Positions 25,886 to 34,288 of a stretch of DNA of 64,000 bases are shown piece by piece (position 1 is the stretch's first letter; the number at the start of each line of letters is the position of its first letter). Source of the stretch: Dyella flagellata (GTDB lineage Bacteria > Pseudomonadota > Gammaproteobacteria > Xanthomonadales > Rhodanobacteraceae); the NCBI RefSeq assembly GCF_030160275.1, contig NZ_BSOA01000028.1, positions 1 to 64,000 on the forward strand. The letters run 5' to 3'. A program made the translations under genes and the position numbers. The notes under the pieces are model-generated. The model made no database searches, was not told where the DNA came from, and saw nothing but the letters and a program-made list of their open reading frames with translations.

Positions 25886-26566
25886 ATGTCAATGAAGGAC
25901 TTGAAGCAGCCAATGACGGGATTGCGCGAACGAAAGAAGGCAGCGGCACGCCACGCGATCGCAGAAGTGGCGATGGAGCTGTTCGAGCAGCGGGGATACG
26001 ATGCAGTGACCTATACCGACATTGCCGCCGCTGCCGATGTCGCGACCAAGACCGTCTTCAACTATTTCCCCACCAAGGAGGATCTCGTCCTTGGCAGTCG
26101 TCGTCGCCTTGAGCAGGCGCTACTCGACGCTGTAGCGCAGAGGGAACCAGGCGTAAGCGCACTCAGCGCTGTACTCGATTGCACGCTTGTCGTCCTGAAA
26201 GAGCTTGAGAGTCTGCCCAAGCGCCGACGCGAACGCTTCCACAGCGTGCTCACTTCCTCACCCACACTAACCGAACGGCTACGCAGCCGTACGCTCGAAA
26301 CCGAGCGGACGTTGGCGCAGCATCTTGCCATGGAGAGTGGCGCGGCGCCTGGTGACTTGCGCCCTGCCCTGGCCGCGTCCTCTCTGATGGCGCTGTGGCA
26401 CCTCGCTTTCTTCGCCAACGGCAGTTGCGGGGCGACCGAGGCACCGGGCAAGCCGGCCGAAGAGCGAATTCGTGATGCGGCCCGGCTGCTGGCCGAAGGA
26501 TTGTCTACCCTGGGCGAGGAGAAGTCGGGAAGACAATCAGGACAATCGGGGCCGCCCACTATTTGA
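25886..26566 (+). CDS. TetR-family regulator; C-terminus supplied by MITE-1
   Basis: 226 residues from ATG 25886 (or 25892). The HTH runs to about residue 65: ARHAIAEVAMELFEQRGYDA, then VTYTDIAAAADVATKTVFNY, followed by FPTKEDLV. The ligand-binding region is helical. The last ~10 residues (GQSGPPTI) and the stop codon belong to MITE-1 copy E, as for pyrC, so the native C-terminus has been replaced. It probably represses the divergent oxidoreductase and itself through the palindrome at 25868-25880. Confidence 0.9.
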   Translation: MSMKDLKQPMTGLRERKKAAARHAIAEVAMELFEQRGYDAVTYTDIAAAADVATKTVFNYFPTKEDLVLGSRRRLEQALLDAVAQREPGVSALSAVLDCTLVVLKELESLPKRRRERFHSVLTSSPTLTERLRSRTLETERTLAQHLAMESGAAPGDLRPALAASSLMALWHLAFFANGSCGATEAPGKPAEERIRDAARLLAEGLSTLGEEKSGRQSGQSGPPTI

Positions 26567-26648
26567 ATGTCATGCGCGATGCGGCGGCAAGTTAGCTGTC
26601 CTTTTCGTATGAACGTTTCAGCGAAGGACTAATTCGTGGCCCCAATCG
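26530..26648 (+). mobile_element. MITE-1 copy E (~119 bp)
   Basis: Left end AGACAATCAGGACAATCGGG, then GCCGCCCACTATTTG; right end ACTAATTCGTGGCCCCAATC. It ends the TetR gene and abuts the crtO-like fragment beginning at about 26649, so it lies at a junction of two truncated genes. Confidence 0.8.
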
Positions 26649-26650
26649 CG

Positions 26651-26764
26651 GAAGCGGTCGTGTTCTTGGGTATCCAGGTCGTCTTTAACATCTACCCGAT
26701 TCTGCACCTTCGCCTCGTTCGCGCTCGGCTACCCCATCTCCTATTGGCGGAAGATGGCTGTTGA
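26651..26764 (+). pseudogene. Fragment of a CrtO-like membrane protein gene
   Basis: Codes for 37 residues (EAVVFLGIQVVFNIYPILHL, then RLVRARLPHLL) closely matching the C-terminus of the gene at 21944 (ETVLFLVIQVVFNIYPVLHL). It starts exactly where MITE-1 copy E ends, with no start codon. It is the 3' stub of a paralogue whose 5' part was lost at the element. Confidence 0.85.
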
Positions 26765-27091
26765 ACAACGCGCCCTATCCATCCATTCGGAGTGCGCATT
26801 CCGGAAATGTGCAGTCTGACCGTGAAGTCGCTGAGGTCAACTTGTCATGAATCGCCCTCTTCGATCCGCTCCCTGCCCACTTTGTATAGGCGGCCTGCCC
26901 CTTTGCCTGTAATGGCGCAACAGGGGCTTGGCTACAGGTGAAAAACCATCCCATATCATCTCACAAAAACAATGTAATTATTTGTTACATAAAGATAAAA
27001 TATAAAATCTCATTGACCCATCAGGATCCTTGCAGCGTTGCGCAATTATGTGCAACACTTTGCAACAGGCGCAACTTAACCTGAGGATCAA
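26765..27091. promoter_or_regulatory. Upstream region of the ietA-like operon with two repeat signals
   Basis: The base composition turns AT-rich. ATGTAA (26972-26977) and TTACAT (26985-26990) form a 6-bp palindrome with a 7-nt spacer. Four GCAA-centred repeats at 27042, 27052, 27062 and 27071 are about one helical turn apart. Both are probably operators; the ATPase carries a C-terminal HTH that could bind them. Confidence 0.55.
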
Positions 27092-28192
27092 GTGGCAACA
27101 CCCCCCGAATCCCATGCCGAATGGATTGCCTTAGTGCGCGAAGGCTGCGCCGGCAATGCACCTGCGTTTCAACTTCGATTAACCCGACTGATAGCCAGAC
27201 TTCGACGAGAAAAATCACCTCTGGCAGCTACTCTGTCAAAGGCACTTTCAGAAGCTAGCGAGTCACGATTAACCCTCGCTCGCGACGCTGCCGCGCAACA
27301 GGCGACGCTAAGTCCCGTCGACGCTGACAGCAACCTCCCCCTGACCACTACCCAGTTCCCAGCGCACGTTGATCTGCAGCCAGTATGGGCCCCCGAAATC
27401 GAGTCAGGACTCAATGGTTTGATACAAGAATGGCTGCACACCAATAAGCTGGTTGCAGCCGGCTTAGAACCCTCTCGCACTGTCCTTTTGTCAGGCCCTC
27501 CGGGAGTAGGCAAAACACTCGCAGCCACTTTTCTGGCCGAGCAACTTCATCTACCCCTTGTCACACTCAATTTAGCGGCTGCGGTCAATAGCTTGCTAGG
27601 CAAGACGGGTAACAACCTCGTAAAGGTTCTTTCACATGCACGCGCGCAGCCGTGTGTATTGCTGCTGGACGAATTCGACGCATTCGCCAAGCGCCGAGAT
27701 GATGGACAGGACGTTGGCGAGCTCAAGCGTGTAGTTAACGTCTTGCTTCAGGCTATTGACGAATGGCCCTCCACATCTCTGCTTGTTGCTGCGACGAACC
27801 ATGAAGAACTTTTAGACCGCGCGGTATTCCGTCGGTTTGATCTTTGGCTACGTTTTCCGGAGAGCACCAAGTCGCAGATCGAAACACTTCTGCTTAGGCT
27901 TGGCTGTGATCAAGGGCTGGCTACACAAATCACTCCCTCACTCGTCGGCCTCCCCCTTTCGGATACTCCCCGGCTTATTAATCGAGCAAGACGACAAGTA
28001 GCATTACATGGGGTGTCGTTTGAGGAGGCTGCGCTTAGGCTACTTGCGCCAGAGTCCTTAAAGGATGACGAAGTTAAACGCTACCTTCAAATCAAGCGCA
28101 TGCAGGCTGATGGCAAGTCGATGCGCGCAATTGGTAAAGAACTTCATATCAATGCGTCGACGGTATCTCGTTTGCTAAACCGAAAAGGATAA
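27092..28192 (+). CDS. ietA: AAA ATPase with C-terminal HTH, IetA-like (partner of subtilisin protease)
   Basis: 366 residues from GTG 27092 (GAGGA 5 nt upstream). AAA+ module: Walker A GPPGVGKT (135-142), Walker B LLLDEFDAF (Asp193, Glu194), sensor 1 LLVAATNHEELLDRA and an arginine-finger-like RRFD. Residues ~325-366 are a helix-turn-helix (GKSMRAIGKELHINASTVSR). The 6-nt gap to an S8 protease gene is diagnostic of the IetA/IetS pair, an ATPase/protease system known from a Ti plasmid as toxin/antitoxin-like and listed among antiphage systems. There the ATPase is thought to restrain the protease. Lower GC than the flanks. Confidence 0.85.
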   Translation: MATPPESHAEWIALVREGCAGNAPAFQLRLTRLIARLRREKSPLAATLSKALSEASESRLTLARDAAAQQATLSPVDADSNLPLTTTQFPAHVDLQPVWAPEIESGLNGLIQEWLHTNKLVAAGLEPSRTVLLSGPPGVGKTLAATFLAEQLHLPLVTLNLAAAVNSLLGKTGNNLVKVLSHARAQPCVLLLDEFDAFAKRRDDGQDVGELKRVVNVLLQAIDEWPSTSLLVAATNHEELLDRAVFRRFDLWLRFPESTKSQIETLLLRLGCDQGLATQITPSLVGLPLSDTPRLINRARRQVALHGVSFEEAALRLLAPESLKDDEVKRYLQIKRMQADGKSMRAIGKELHINASTVSRLLNRKG

Positions 28193-28198
28193 AATGGT

Positions 28199-30400
28199 AT
28201 GGCAGAGAAACAGCGAAATGTCCTCATCTCTAATGGAAAGGAACTCATTGGTCAACTTTCCTGGCCTCTGGGTGGAGGACCTAAGTGGCTTCCGTACTCC
28301 ATCGAAGATGCAAGAGAGATATTGCATCCTCAGATAGTCGCTGTTCGGAAAATTGCTGAGACAATCCCGGAACGTTTTGCACCGAGACGCGAGGTGACTG
28401 CAAAAGTGGTTCTTCATCCCGCGTTTCTGGCCAAGTCCTACTTTCCAGCCAACCTTCTCCGAGATGTTGGCTTGACCATACTGGGATCTCGACCGATAAA
28501 AATCAGCCCGCGGAAAAAACGCAATAAGGATGATCCGCCTCTAGAAACGGCTTCGATCTTTGTATCTGGTACCGCGGAAGACTTTCAATCAATGGATGCC
28601 AAACTACGTGATGATGGCACTCCTGATGGCAAGCAAGAACAATTTGCTCGCATTGAGTTGATTGACCCATATGGTAACGAAGAAAAACTAAGAATTAGGG
28701 AAGATTCGAAGTGGCCAGACTATATTCATGTCACCCTCCATGCTCATGAGACAGATGCAGATATCCTCGCGGCTTTTAGGTCTCTAGTTGAAGAGCTGGG
28801 AGGATCTGTCACTGCACGTGGCTTACGTTTCGTGCCCGGATTGACTTTCGCAGCGGTCAGAATTCAGCCAAATCAAGTTGCTGAACTCTCAAAATTTTCC
28901 CGCATCCGCCTGATTCGCTCAATGCCTCAACTCCAAGAGGAGTGGCAGCTAGAGGGGAAGCTCACGAAGGCGTTCAATAAACTTAAGCTTCCTGAGCAAA
29001 CAGCTATCTCCAGCGCAAAAGCAGCCATTTTCGACGGTGGTATAGCAAATGTCTTTCCTAAGCATGCAAATGAATTAGCTAGTAGCAACTTATTGCCACC
29101 GTTACCCGACGACCTGGCACATGGCATCAATGTCACTTCTACGTTCCTGTTTGGAACGATTGAACACAAAGCAACATCATTACCAATTCCGTATTGCCAG
29201 GTAGACCACCACCGTGTTCTTCCAACATCGGATAGCCCTGAGCAAGCCCTGGACGTGCTGGATCGCATAGTTACAGCATTCCGAGGTGCTCGTGCTTCGG
29301 GGAAGCCCTACCGTTTTGCGAATATAAGTCTTGGGCCAGTTGCCACATTCTTTGATGATGACGTGCATGAATGGACTTCTCGACTTGATGTAGAGTTAGC
29401 CGACGGAAGTACTTTGTGTACCGCTGCTGTCGGAAATAATGGCCTATTGGATGGCGAACTAGCACGCATCCAACCACCGGGTGATGCTGTAAATGTTTTT
29501 TCTATTGGAGCTGCAGGATCGACTAAAAAGAAGTGGACTCGTGCGCCATATAGCGCCATTGGTCCTGGTCGAAGCCCAGGCTATGTAAAACCGGATGTAG
29601 TGGCGTTCGGGGGTTCCAATGAAGAGCCCGTAGCAGTTTTCAATCCTCTCGCTGGGGGCGTGATTGGAGTGGCCGGCACAAGCTTCGCGAGTCCATTAGC
29701 CTTACGGGTCGCTGCGGGCGCTGATGCCATGAGCCGCTCGTCATTTGATCCTGTCACACTACAGGCACTGATAATCAATGCATGTCAGTACAGCGCGTAC
29801 AGCCACACACGCCCCGAAGTTGGCTGGGGGCGAATTCCACTTAATCCAGAAGATATTCTTTATACACCACTTGATGTCGTGCGAGTTGTATACCAAGGCG
29901 TGACGCGTCCGGGTCACCCACAAAAGGCGCTTATTCCAGTTCCAAAGGGTCTTCCGTCTGGAACTTCAGTGAAGCTTGGCGCAACGTTTTGCTATCGCGC
30001 ACCAGTCGACTCCGCGCACGCAATTAACTACACGCGTGCTGGTCTGTGGGTGCGCTGCTACAAAGCGCCAAAGAAGACTCTCCCTTTATTTGGTAGCGGA
30101 ATGTACAAAACCGAGACGCAACTCAGGCGCGATTCCATGAGGTGGGATACCGTCCTACATAACAAGCGCAAAATCAGTGCCGATGACTTAGACAATCCGT
30201 ACTTTCATATTAATTACCAAGTACGTGACGAAAGTGAGGCCGTTAGGGTTGAAGACGCCGTCCCTATGCCCTTTGCTCTTGTCCTAACTATCGAGGCACC
30301 TGGCGTCACTGACCTTATGGTGCGGATTCAGACCGAATTTCCGGTCTTACAGACACTCAATGTGCAGTCGCATGCCGAAGTAGAAAGCCAAACATCGTAA
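28199..30400 (+). CDS. ietS: Subtilisin-like (S8) serine protease, IetS-like
   Basis: 733 residues. No signal peptide; cytoplasmic. N-terminal ~270 residues of unknown fold, then an S8 peptidase with all catalytic residues: Asp279 (AIFDGGI), His308 (AHGINVTS) and Ser495 (GVAGTSFASP). A C-terminal ~190-residue domain follows (VYQGVTRPGHPQKALIPVPK and on). Starts 6 nt after the ATPase stop, so co-translated. In IetAS-type systems the protease is the toxic effector, held in check by the ATPase and released on phage infection or plasmid loss. Next come a DUF2188 gene and a DUF4365 nuclease-like gene. Confidence 0.87.
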   Translation: MAEKQRNVLISNGKELIGQLSWPLGGGPKWLPYSIEDAREILHPQIVAVRKIAETIPERFAPRREVTAKVVLHPAFLAKSYFPANLLRDVGLTILGSRPIKISPRKKRNKDDPPLETASIFVSGTAEDFQSMDAKLRDDGTPDGKQEQFARIELIDPYGNEEKLRIREDSKWPDYIHVTLHAHETDADILAAFRSLVEELGGSVTARGLRFVPGLTFAAVRIQPNQVAELSKFSRIRLIRSMPQLQEEWQLEGKLTKAFNKLKLPEQTAISSAKAAIFDGGIANVFPKHANELASSNLLPPLPDDLAHGINVTSTFLFGTIEHKATSLPIPYCQVDHHRVLPTSDSPEQALDVLDRIVTAFRGARASGKPYRFANISLGPVATFFDDDVHEWTSRLDVELADGSTLCTAAVGNNGLLDGELARIQPPGDAVNVFSIGAAGSTKKKWTRAPYSAIGPGRSPGYVKPDVVAFGGSNEEPVAVFNPLAGGVIGVAGTSFASPLALRVAAGADAMSRSSFDPVTLQALIINACQYSAYSHTRPEVGWGRIPLNPEDILYTPLDVVRVVYQGVTRPGHPQKALIPVPKGLPSGTSVKLGATFCYRAPVDSAHAINYTRAGLWVRCYKAPKKTLPLFGSGMYKTETQLRRDSMRWDTVLHNKRKISADDLDNPYFHINYQVRDESEAVRVEDAVPMPFALVLTIEAPGVTDLMVRIQTEFPVLQTLNVQSHAEVESQTS

Positions 30401-30469
30401 GCCATTCTTGACTTGTGCAGCGAAATTCTCTAAATGTCTGGGTATTGCTTAATTCAGTGAGGACTTTAT

Positions 30470-30670
30470 ATGGATAAGAAGTTGTTTATCGAACGTCGCG
30501 AACAAGGTGACTACGCCGTACGCGGAGCTGGTTCCAAGAGAGCTAGTGCAGTTGCTCCAACTCAGATGGAAGCGATCAAGATTGCACGGAGGATGGGCTC
30601 AAGCAATCCAGACGTTGAACGTGTACGGCACACTAAAGTGGGCAAGCCAGATCAATGGCGAAAGGCCTAG
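30470..30670 (+). CDS. DUF2188 small protein
   Basis: 66 residues. The pattern ERREQGDYAVRGAGSKRASA, then PTQMEAIKIARRM matches DUF2188, a short family found in many bacteria, often in mobile or defence-related neighbourhoods. RBS GAGGAC is 5 nt before ATG 30470. It is basic (RVRHTKVGKPDQWRKA) and might bind nucleic acid. It sits between the IetAS-like pair and the DUF4365 gene, on the same strand. Confidence 0.8.
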   Translation: MDKKLFIERREQGDYAVRGAGSKRASAVAPTQMEAIKIARRMGSSNPDVERVRHTKVGKPDQWRKA

Positions 30671-30813
30671 ATGAAGCCTTTTGCCTATAAGCCGTCGAGC
30701 TACTGAACGATCGGCTCAAAAAAATCCACGGCGGTCGTAGAGAGGTCTTTGCTAGTTTAACGACAACCGGTCCATTTTTCGCGAGTGCGATTTACGAAGA
30801 GAACAAGCTAGTC

Positions 30814-32340
30814 ATGAATTTTTCGGCTAACCAAAAAATAGGGGTTCTCGCCGAGCATTCTGTTGAGAGCGTGTTTTTGTCGTGGTCATGGACCATCGGC
30901 CGCGACCGGATCGATGTTGGCTATGATCTTATTGTCGAACCCAACCAAAAGCAATTCAATGGGCACCGCTTTCTGGTGCAGATAAAAGGCACTGCATCGC
31001 GCAAGAAGGGAAAGGTCATTGCGCCGGTCGCCAAAAGCCGTCTACGCCAATATGCAGTAAATCCGATACCGGTATTCCTCATTCGGCAAACGGCCGACGG
31101 GACGAAATACTGGCTGCATGTACAACCATGGGCGAAGGAAAATGAAAAGCGCCTTAGTGGAAATGGGGAGGCAGGCGTTCCAATGCATTCCGACCAAGTT
31201 CTTGACGATCAAGATGCGTTCGTCAGTTATCTAGCAGAGATCTTCAGGCCGCCACCCCAACAAGAGGGGGCGGTTCGCGAGCTTGTAGCACAACGAAACA
31301 GGTTTCTTTCCTCGATTGATCCGCATTGCAAAGTACGCATGGATGTCATCAATGGCAATGAGCATTATGAAATATCGAGCTTCGGCAAGACAATAAAGAT
31401 AGCTGCTCAAATTGACGCTTTCGAAAGTCAGGAGAAGATTGCTGAGATGCGTGACGCCATGCGGTACGGTCTTCCAGTTACGCTCGGTCTTAAAGCTATT
31501 CAATTCACTGGATCGAAATTATTAGATGCCCTAGGCATCAACTTCTCCGGGCCTGGTTCGCTAATGATTGCCTCCGCTTTAAACCATGACGGCAATGTTT
31601 CGTTGATTTCTGGCTCGAAACGGTCAATCTACTCTAAAGAATTTTCCATTCCTTCGCGCATATATCTCGGTCACTCGGGCCTAGGCGTAACCAATGAGGG
31701 TCGGACAGGTGTTGTGGACTTCAGGTTGCTAGCAGATCCGATAAATCAGTTCGAAAATTGCGTTAACATCAACATCGGCATCCGCGGTGAGCGGCTGAGC
31801 GAGTCGCCACTTAGGCACTACACGGACTTGAAACTTTTAGGGGAGTGGGCAGGCGATACGCTGGAGAAGGGTAGCATGCAGGTCGAATTGACCTTCGGCG
31901 GGAAGCGCGCTCTGATACCGATGCCCGAAGGTGCGGCGGGCGAAATGGGGCGCCTTCTCGTCTGTGCGCGAGCTCTTGGTCAGCTTCATGAAATCGCGCG
32001 AGCATTGAATTCCGATTTCACGCTGAGTGGCGAATGGATATTGACAGGCGACGAGATTGACAACATTCAATTACTCTATTCTGTGCTTAGAGGAGAGCGA
32101 CTAGAAGTAACGATTAAAGACTTTAATTTTGAAATCGACAATCCATCACTGGTTAGCGACTATACACTCTATACAATCAAAACTACCATGTCTTTGTCAA
32201 TTGGCGGCGGCTCGCTGGGCGATGTTCCAGTCGCATTCGATCTCGAAAATTATCATATCGAACCTATCCAAAATTCAAGCAAATGTCGCATGCTCAGTGT
32301 CGATGGGAGCAAGGCGTACCTTTATCATCAGGAATCCTGA
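30814..32340 (+). CDS. DUF4365-domain protein (PD-(D/E)XK-like nuclease fold)
   Basis: 508 residues. The N-terminal ~150 residues match DUF4365: IGVLAEHSVESVFL, DVGYDLIVEP and FLVQIKGTA, where the Asp and the Q-x-K pair form a PD-(D/E)XK-type metal site. The remaining ~350 residues are beta-rich with no recognised family and are longer than a bare DUF4365 protein, so this is a two-domain protein. DUF4365 genes are common in defence and mobile islands. The base composition is low like the IetAS genes, so it probably arrived with them. Function unknown; nucleic-acid cleavage is an inference. Confidence 0.75.
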   Translation: MNFSANQKIGVLAEHSVESVFLSWSWTIGRDRIDVGYDLIVEPNQKQFNGHRFLVQIKGTASRKKGKVIAPVAKSRLRQYAVNPIPVFLIRQTADGTKYWLHVQPWAKENEKRLSGNGEAGVPMHSDQVLDDQDAFVSYLAEIFRPPPQQEGAVRELVAQRNRFLSSIDPHCKVRMDVINGNEHYEISSFGKTIKIAAQIDAFESQEKIAEMRDAMRYGLPVTLGLKAIQFTGSKLLDALGINFSGPGSLMIASALNHDGNVSLISGSKRSIYSKEFSIPSRIYLGHSGLGVTNEGRTGVVDFRLLADPINQFENCVNINIGIRGERLSESPLRHYTDLKLLGEWAGDTLEKGSMQVELTFGGKRALIPMPEGAAGEMGRLLVCARALGQLHEIARALNSDFTLSGEWILTGDEIDNIQLLYSVLRGERLEVTIKDFNFEIDNPSLVSDYTLYTIKTTMSLSIGGGSLGDVPVAFDLENYHIEPIQNSSKCRMLSVDGSKAYLYHQES

Positions 32341-32690
32341 CTTCAGCTGCACGCCTAAAACGCTGTCTGCTCGATTCGTTGCCAATACATCATCATTTGT
32401 CGATAAGTGTCATTTTCTTGGTTAATGCATCCTTTTTCATGCACTGATAATCACAATACGGCGTAGTAAGACGCATTGCTTTATTTATCGAGCCATCACG
32501 CACGCATTAAGTCGGCGAGCACCTACATCGCAAATCCCTGCCACTTGCTATGGTCAGATTGTCACCGAAGCCATCTCAGTATGCAGGCCAAGCCGGTGGC
32601 TATTGCAGTGACACAATAAAGAGGCGCGGATCGCATGGGCTGCCACCCATACGACCCGCTAAATCACAATCAACCACGAGGTAGTTGATC
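32341..32690. other. 350-bp gap at the right edge of the defence island
   Basis: AT-rich at first, returning to host composition near 32.6 kb. No gene or clear repeat. This is a plausible island boundary, but I see no attachment-site duplication. Confidence 0.4.
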
Positions 32691-33005
32691 ATGATCTGCA
32701 GCGATGATACGACACGTGTGCACCCATCGGTAACCTTCTGGCTCATCAACGAGTCTCATCTGTCCATGGAACCCGAGCAGGCCAAGCGACACGTCGAACT
32801 CATGAGGCTCGCCGGTACGTCGTTGGCGATGTGCGTCATTCGAAATCTCTTAAACAAGCATAAGTCGTCCTGCCGAACGAAAGCGGCCGATGGGTCAGCT
32901 GACGCAAGGCGGTTGAGTCCGACGCAAGTGCTAGGTTTGCGCGCCGCGCTTTACTTCCTCCGCGTGCATAGCGATGAGAAGCTGCAAGCCGATCTGGACG
33001 AATAA
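32691..33005 (+). CDS. Small hypothetical protein
   Basis: 104 residues from ATG 32691; a TTG 6 nt earlier is less likely. Contains SMEPEQAKRHVELMRLAGTS and SPTQVLGLRAALYFLRVHSD, probably helical. No domain recognised. A stem-loop (33028-33067) follows and probably ends the transcript. Confidence 0.5.
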   Translation: MICSDDTTRVHPSVTFWLINESHLSMEPEQAKRHVELMRLAGTSLAMCVIRNLLNKHKSSCRTKAADGSADARRLSPTQVLGLRAALYFLRVHSDEKLQADLDE

Positions 33006-33027
33006 ATCGTTTGCATACGCTTGTTCT

Positions 33028-33067
33028 TTTGCGGCACACCGACTAGAGACCGGTGTGTCGCCCAAGA
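33028..33067. terminator. Hairpin family H3, copy 1
   Basis: TTGCGGCACACCGA pairs imperfectly with CGGTGTGTCGCCCAA. Related copies occur at 54232 and 55584. It sits 22 nt past the preceding stop, in a terminator-like position. Confidence 0.55.
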
Positions 33068-33218
33068 ATCAGGCTTACGAAGGGCAATATGGGGCTGGCG
33101 CCGCCGCACTTCCCTCCCCTCGATAGCACGGACTGATCGGCCTGCCCTCGCATTCGATTTCTAGTTCGAATCCGAATTGCTTTCCTCCGACCCAGAGAGA
33201 CGTCGGAATGCCTTGAAC

Positions 33219-34133
33219 TCAAGCCACCACCGCCAAACCCGGCGAAGCGCGCAAGCGGGCTATGTCGCGCGCCGGCGGCTCTCCAAAGTGGCGGCGATAT
33301 TCCCGGCTGAACTGCGACGAGCTTTCGTAACCCACGCGAAAGGCGGCGGTCGCGACGTCAATGTTCTCGACCAGCATCAGGCTGCGCGCGTCTTGAAGTC
33401 TAAGCTGCTTCTGGAATTGCAGCGGCGTCATCGCTGTCACGGCGCGAAAATGTTCGTGCAGGCTCGACTGACTCATGCCTGCTTCTGCAGCAAGCAGCTC
33501 CATGCTGAAGCGTTTGCGGAAGTTCTTCCCGATCCAGGCAATGGCGCGGCCAACCTGGGCCACCCGGCCCTGGCTGGAGGTGACATGGCGCATCCTGGCG
33601 CCATCCGGGCCGGCAAGCAGGTGGTAAAGAATTTCCTGCTCGGCAAGCGGCCCAAGCACGGGTAGCGCTACTGGATCGTCGAGCAGGCGCAGAAGGCGCA
33701 GCACCGCGTCGAGCAGGCTGGCGCCGGCGTCGGACACCGTCTTGCCTATGGGCGGGGATGGCACTCCCGGTGGTGGTGGCGGCACGCGCAACGCCAAATC
33801 CGCCAGCATGACCGGATCGAAATCGAGATACATGCAGAGGTAGGGCCTGTCGGGCGTCGCATCGACTACGTGGCCTATCGCCGGCAGGTCGTAAGTCACC
33901 ACCCCATAGCGCCCTGGTGCGTACCTGAAGACGCCGCCGCCCAGCGCGACCTCTTTGCGCCCCTGCGCGACGAGGCACAGTTGCGGCCGGTAAACGTTCG
34001 GCATCGGCATCGTCACCGTGGACGAACGAACCAGCGTCACCCGTTCAATCGGAGTGGCCTGGAAACCATCCTGCGAGACGTTTCGGGCAATGATCGCTGC
34101 AATTTCAGCCAGTTTTTCCATGGCACAGATCAT
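33219..34133 (-). CDS. AraC-family transcriptional regulator
   Basis: 304 residues (a start at 34121, MEKLAEIAAI, is also possible). N-terminal AraC_N-type cupin domain (YRPQLCLVAQGRKEVALGGG). C-terminal double HTH (about 200-290; FSMELLAAEAGMSQSSLHEH and VGYESSSQFSREYRRHFGEP). It is divergent from the aldo/keto reductase at 34289, the usual target of this AraC type. Confidence 0.92.
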   Translation of the reverse strand: MICAMEKLAEIAAIIARNVSQDGFQATPIERVTLVRSSTVTMPMPNVYRPQLCLVAQGRKEVALGGGVFRYAPGRYGVVTYDLPAIGHVVDATPDRPYLCMYLDFDPVMLADLALRVPPPPPGVPSPPIGKTVSDAGASLLDAVLRLLRLLDDPVALPVLGPLAEQEILYHLLAGPDGARMRHVTSSQGRVAQVGRAIAWIGKNFRKRFSMELLAAEAGMSQSSLHEHFRAVTAMTPLQFQKQLRLQDARSLMLVENIDVATAAFRVGYESSSQFSREYRRHFGEPPARDIARLRASPGLAVVA

Positions 34134-34288
34134 CGCACGAGAGCGGGAGCGCGGCAGTGGGATCGGCTTCTGGAGGATCGGGCAGCATTCTCAGGGCATC
34201 AGGCTCACGCTTGGGCGGCGCCACGCATCAAAGTGTCAGCGCGGTTTGGATCAAAGCAAACCTGGCCGCGAACAAGTATGGAGCAAAC

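Noticed and set aside
26765-32690. Attachment-site duplication flanking the defence island
   Set aside because: No matching direct repeat was found at the two composition boundaries.
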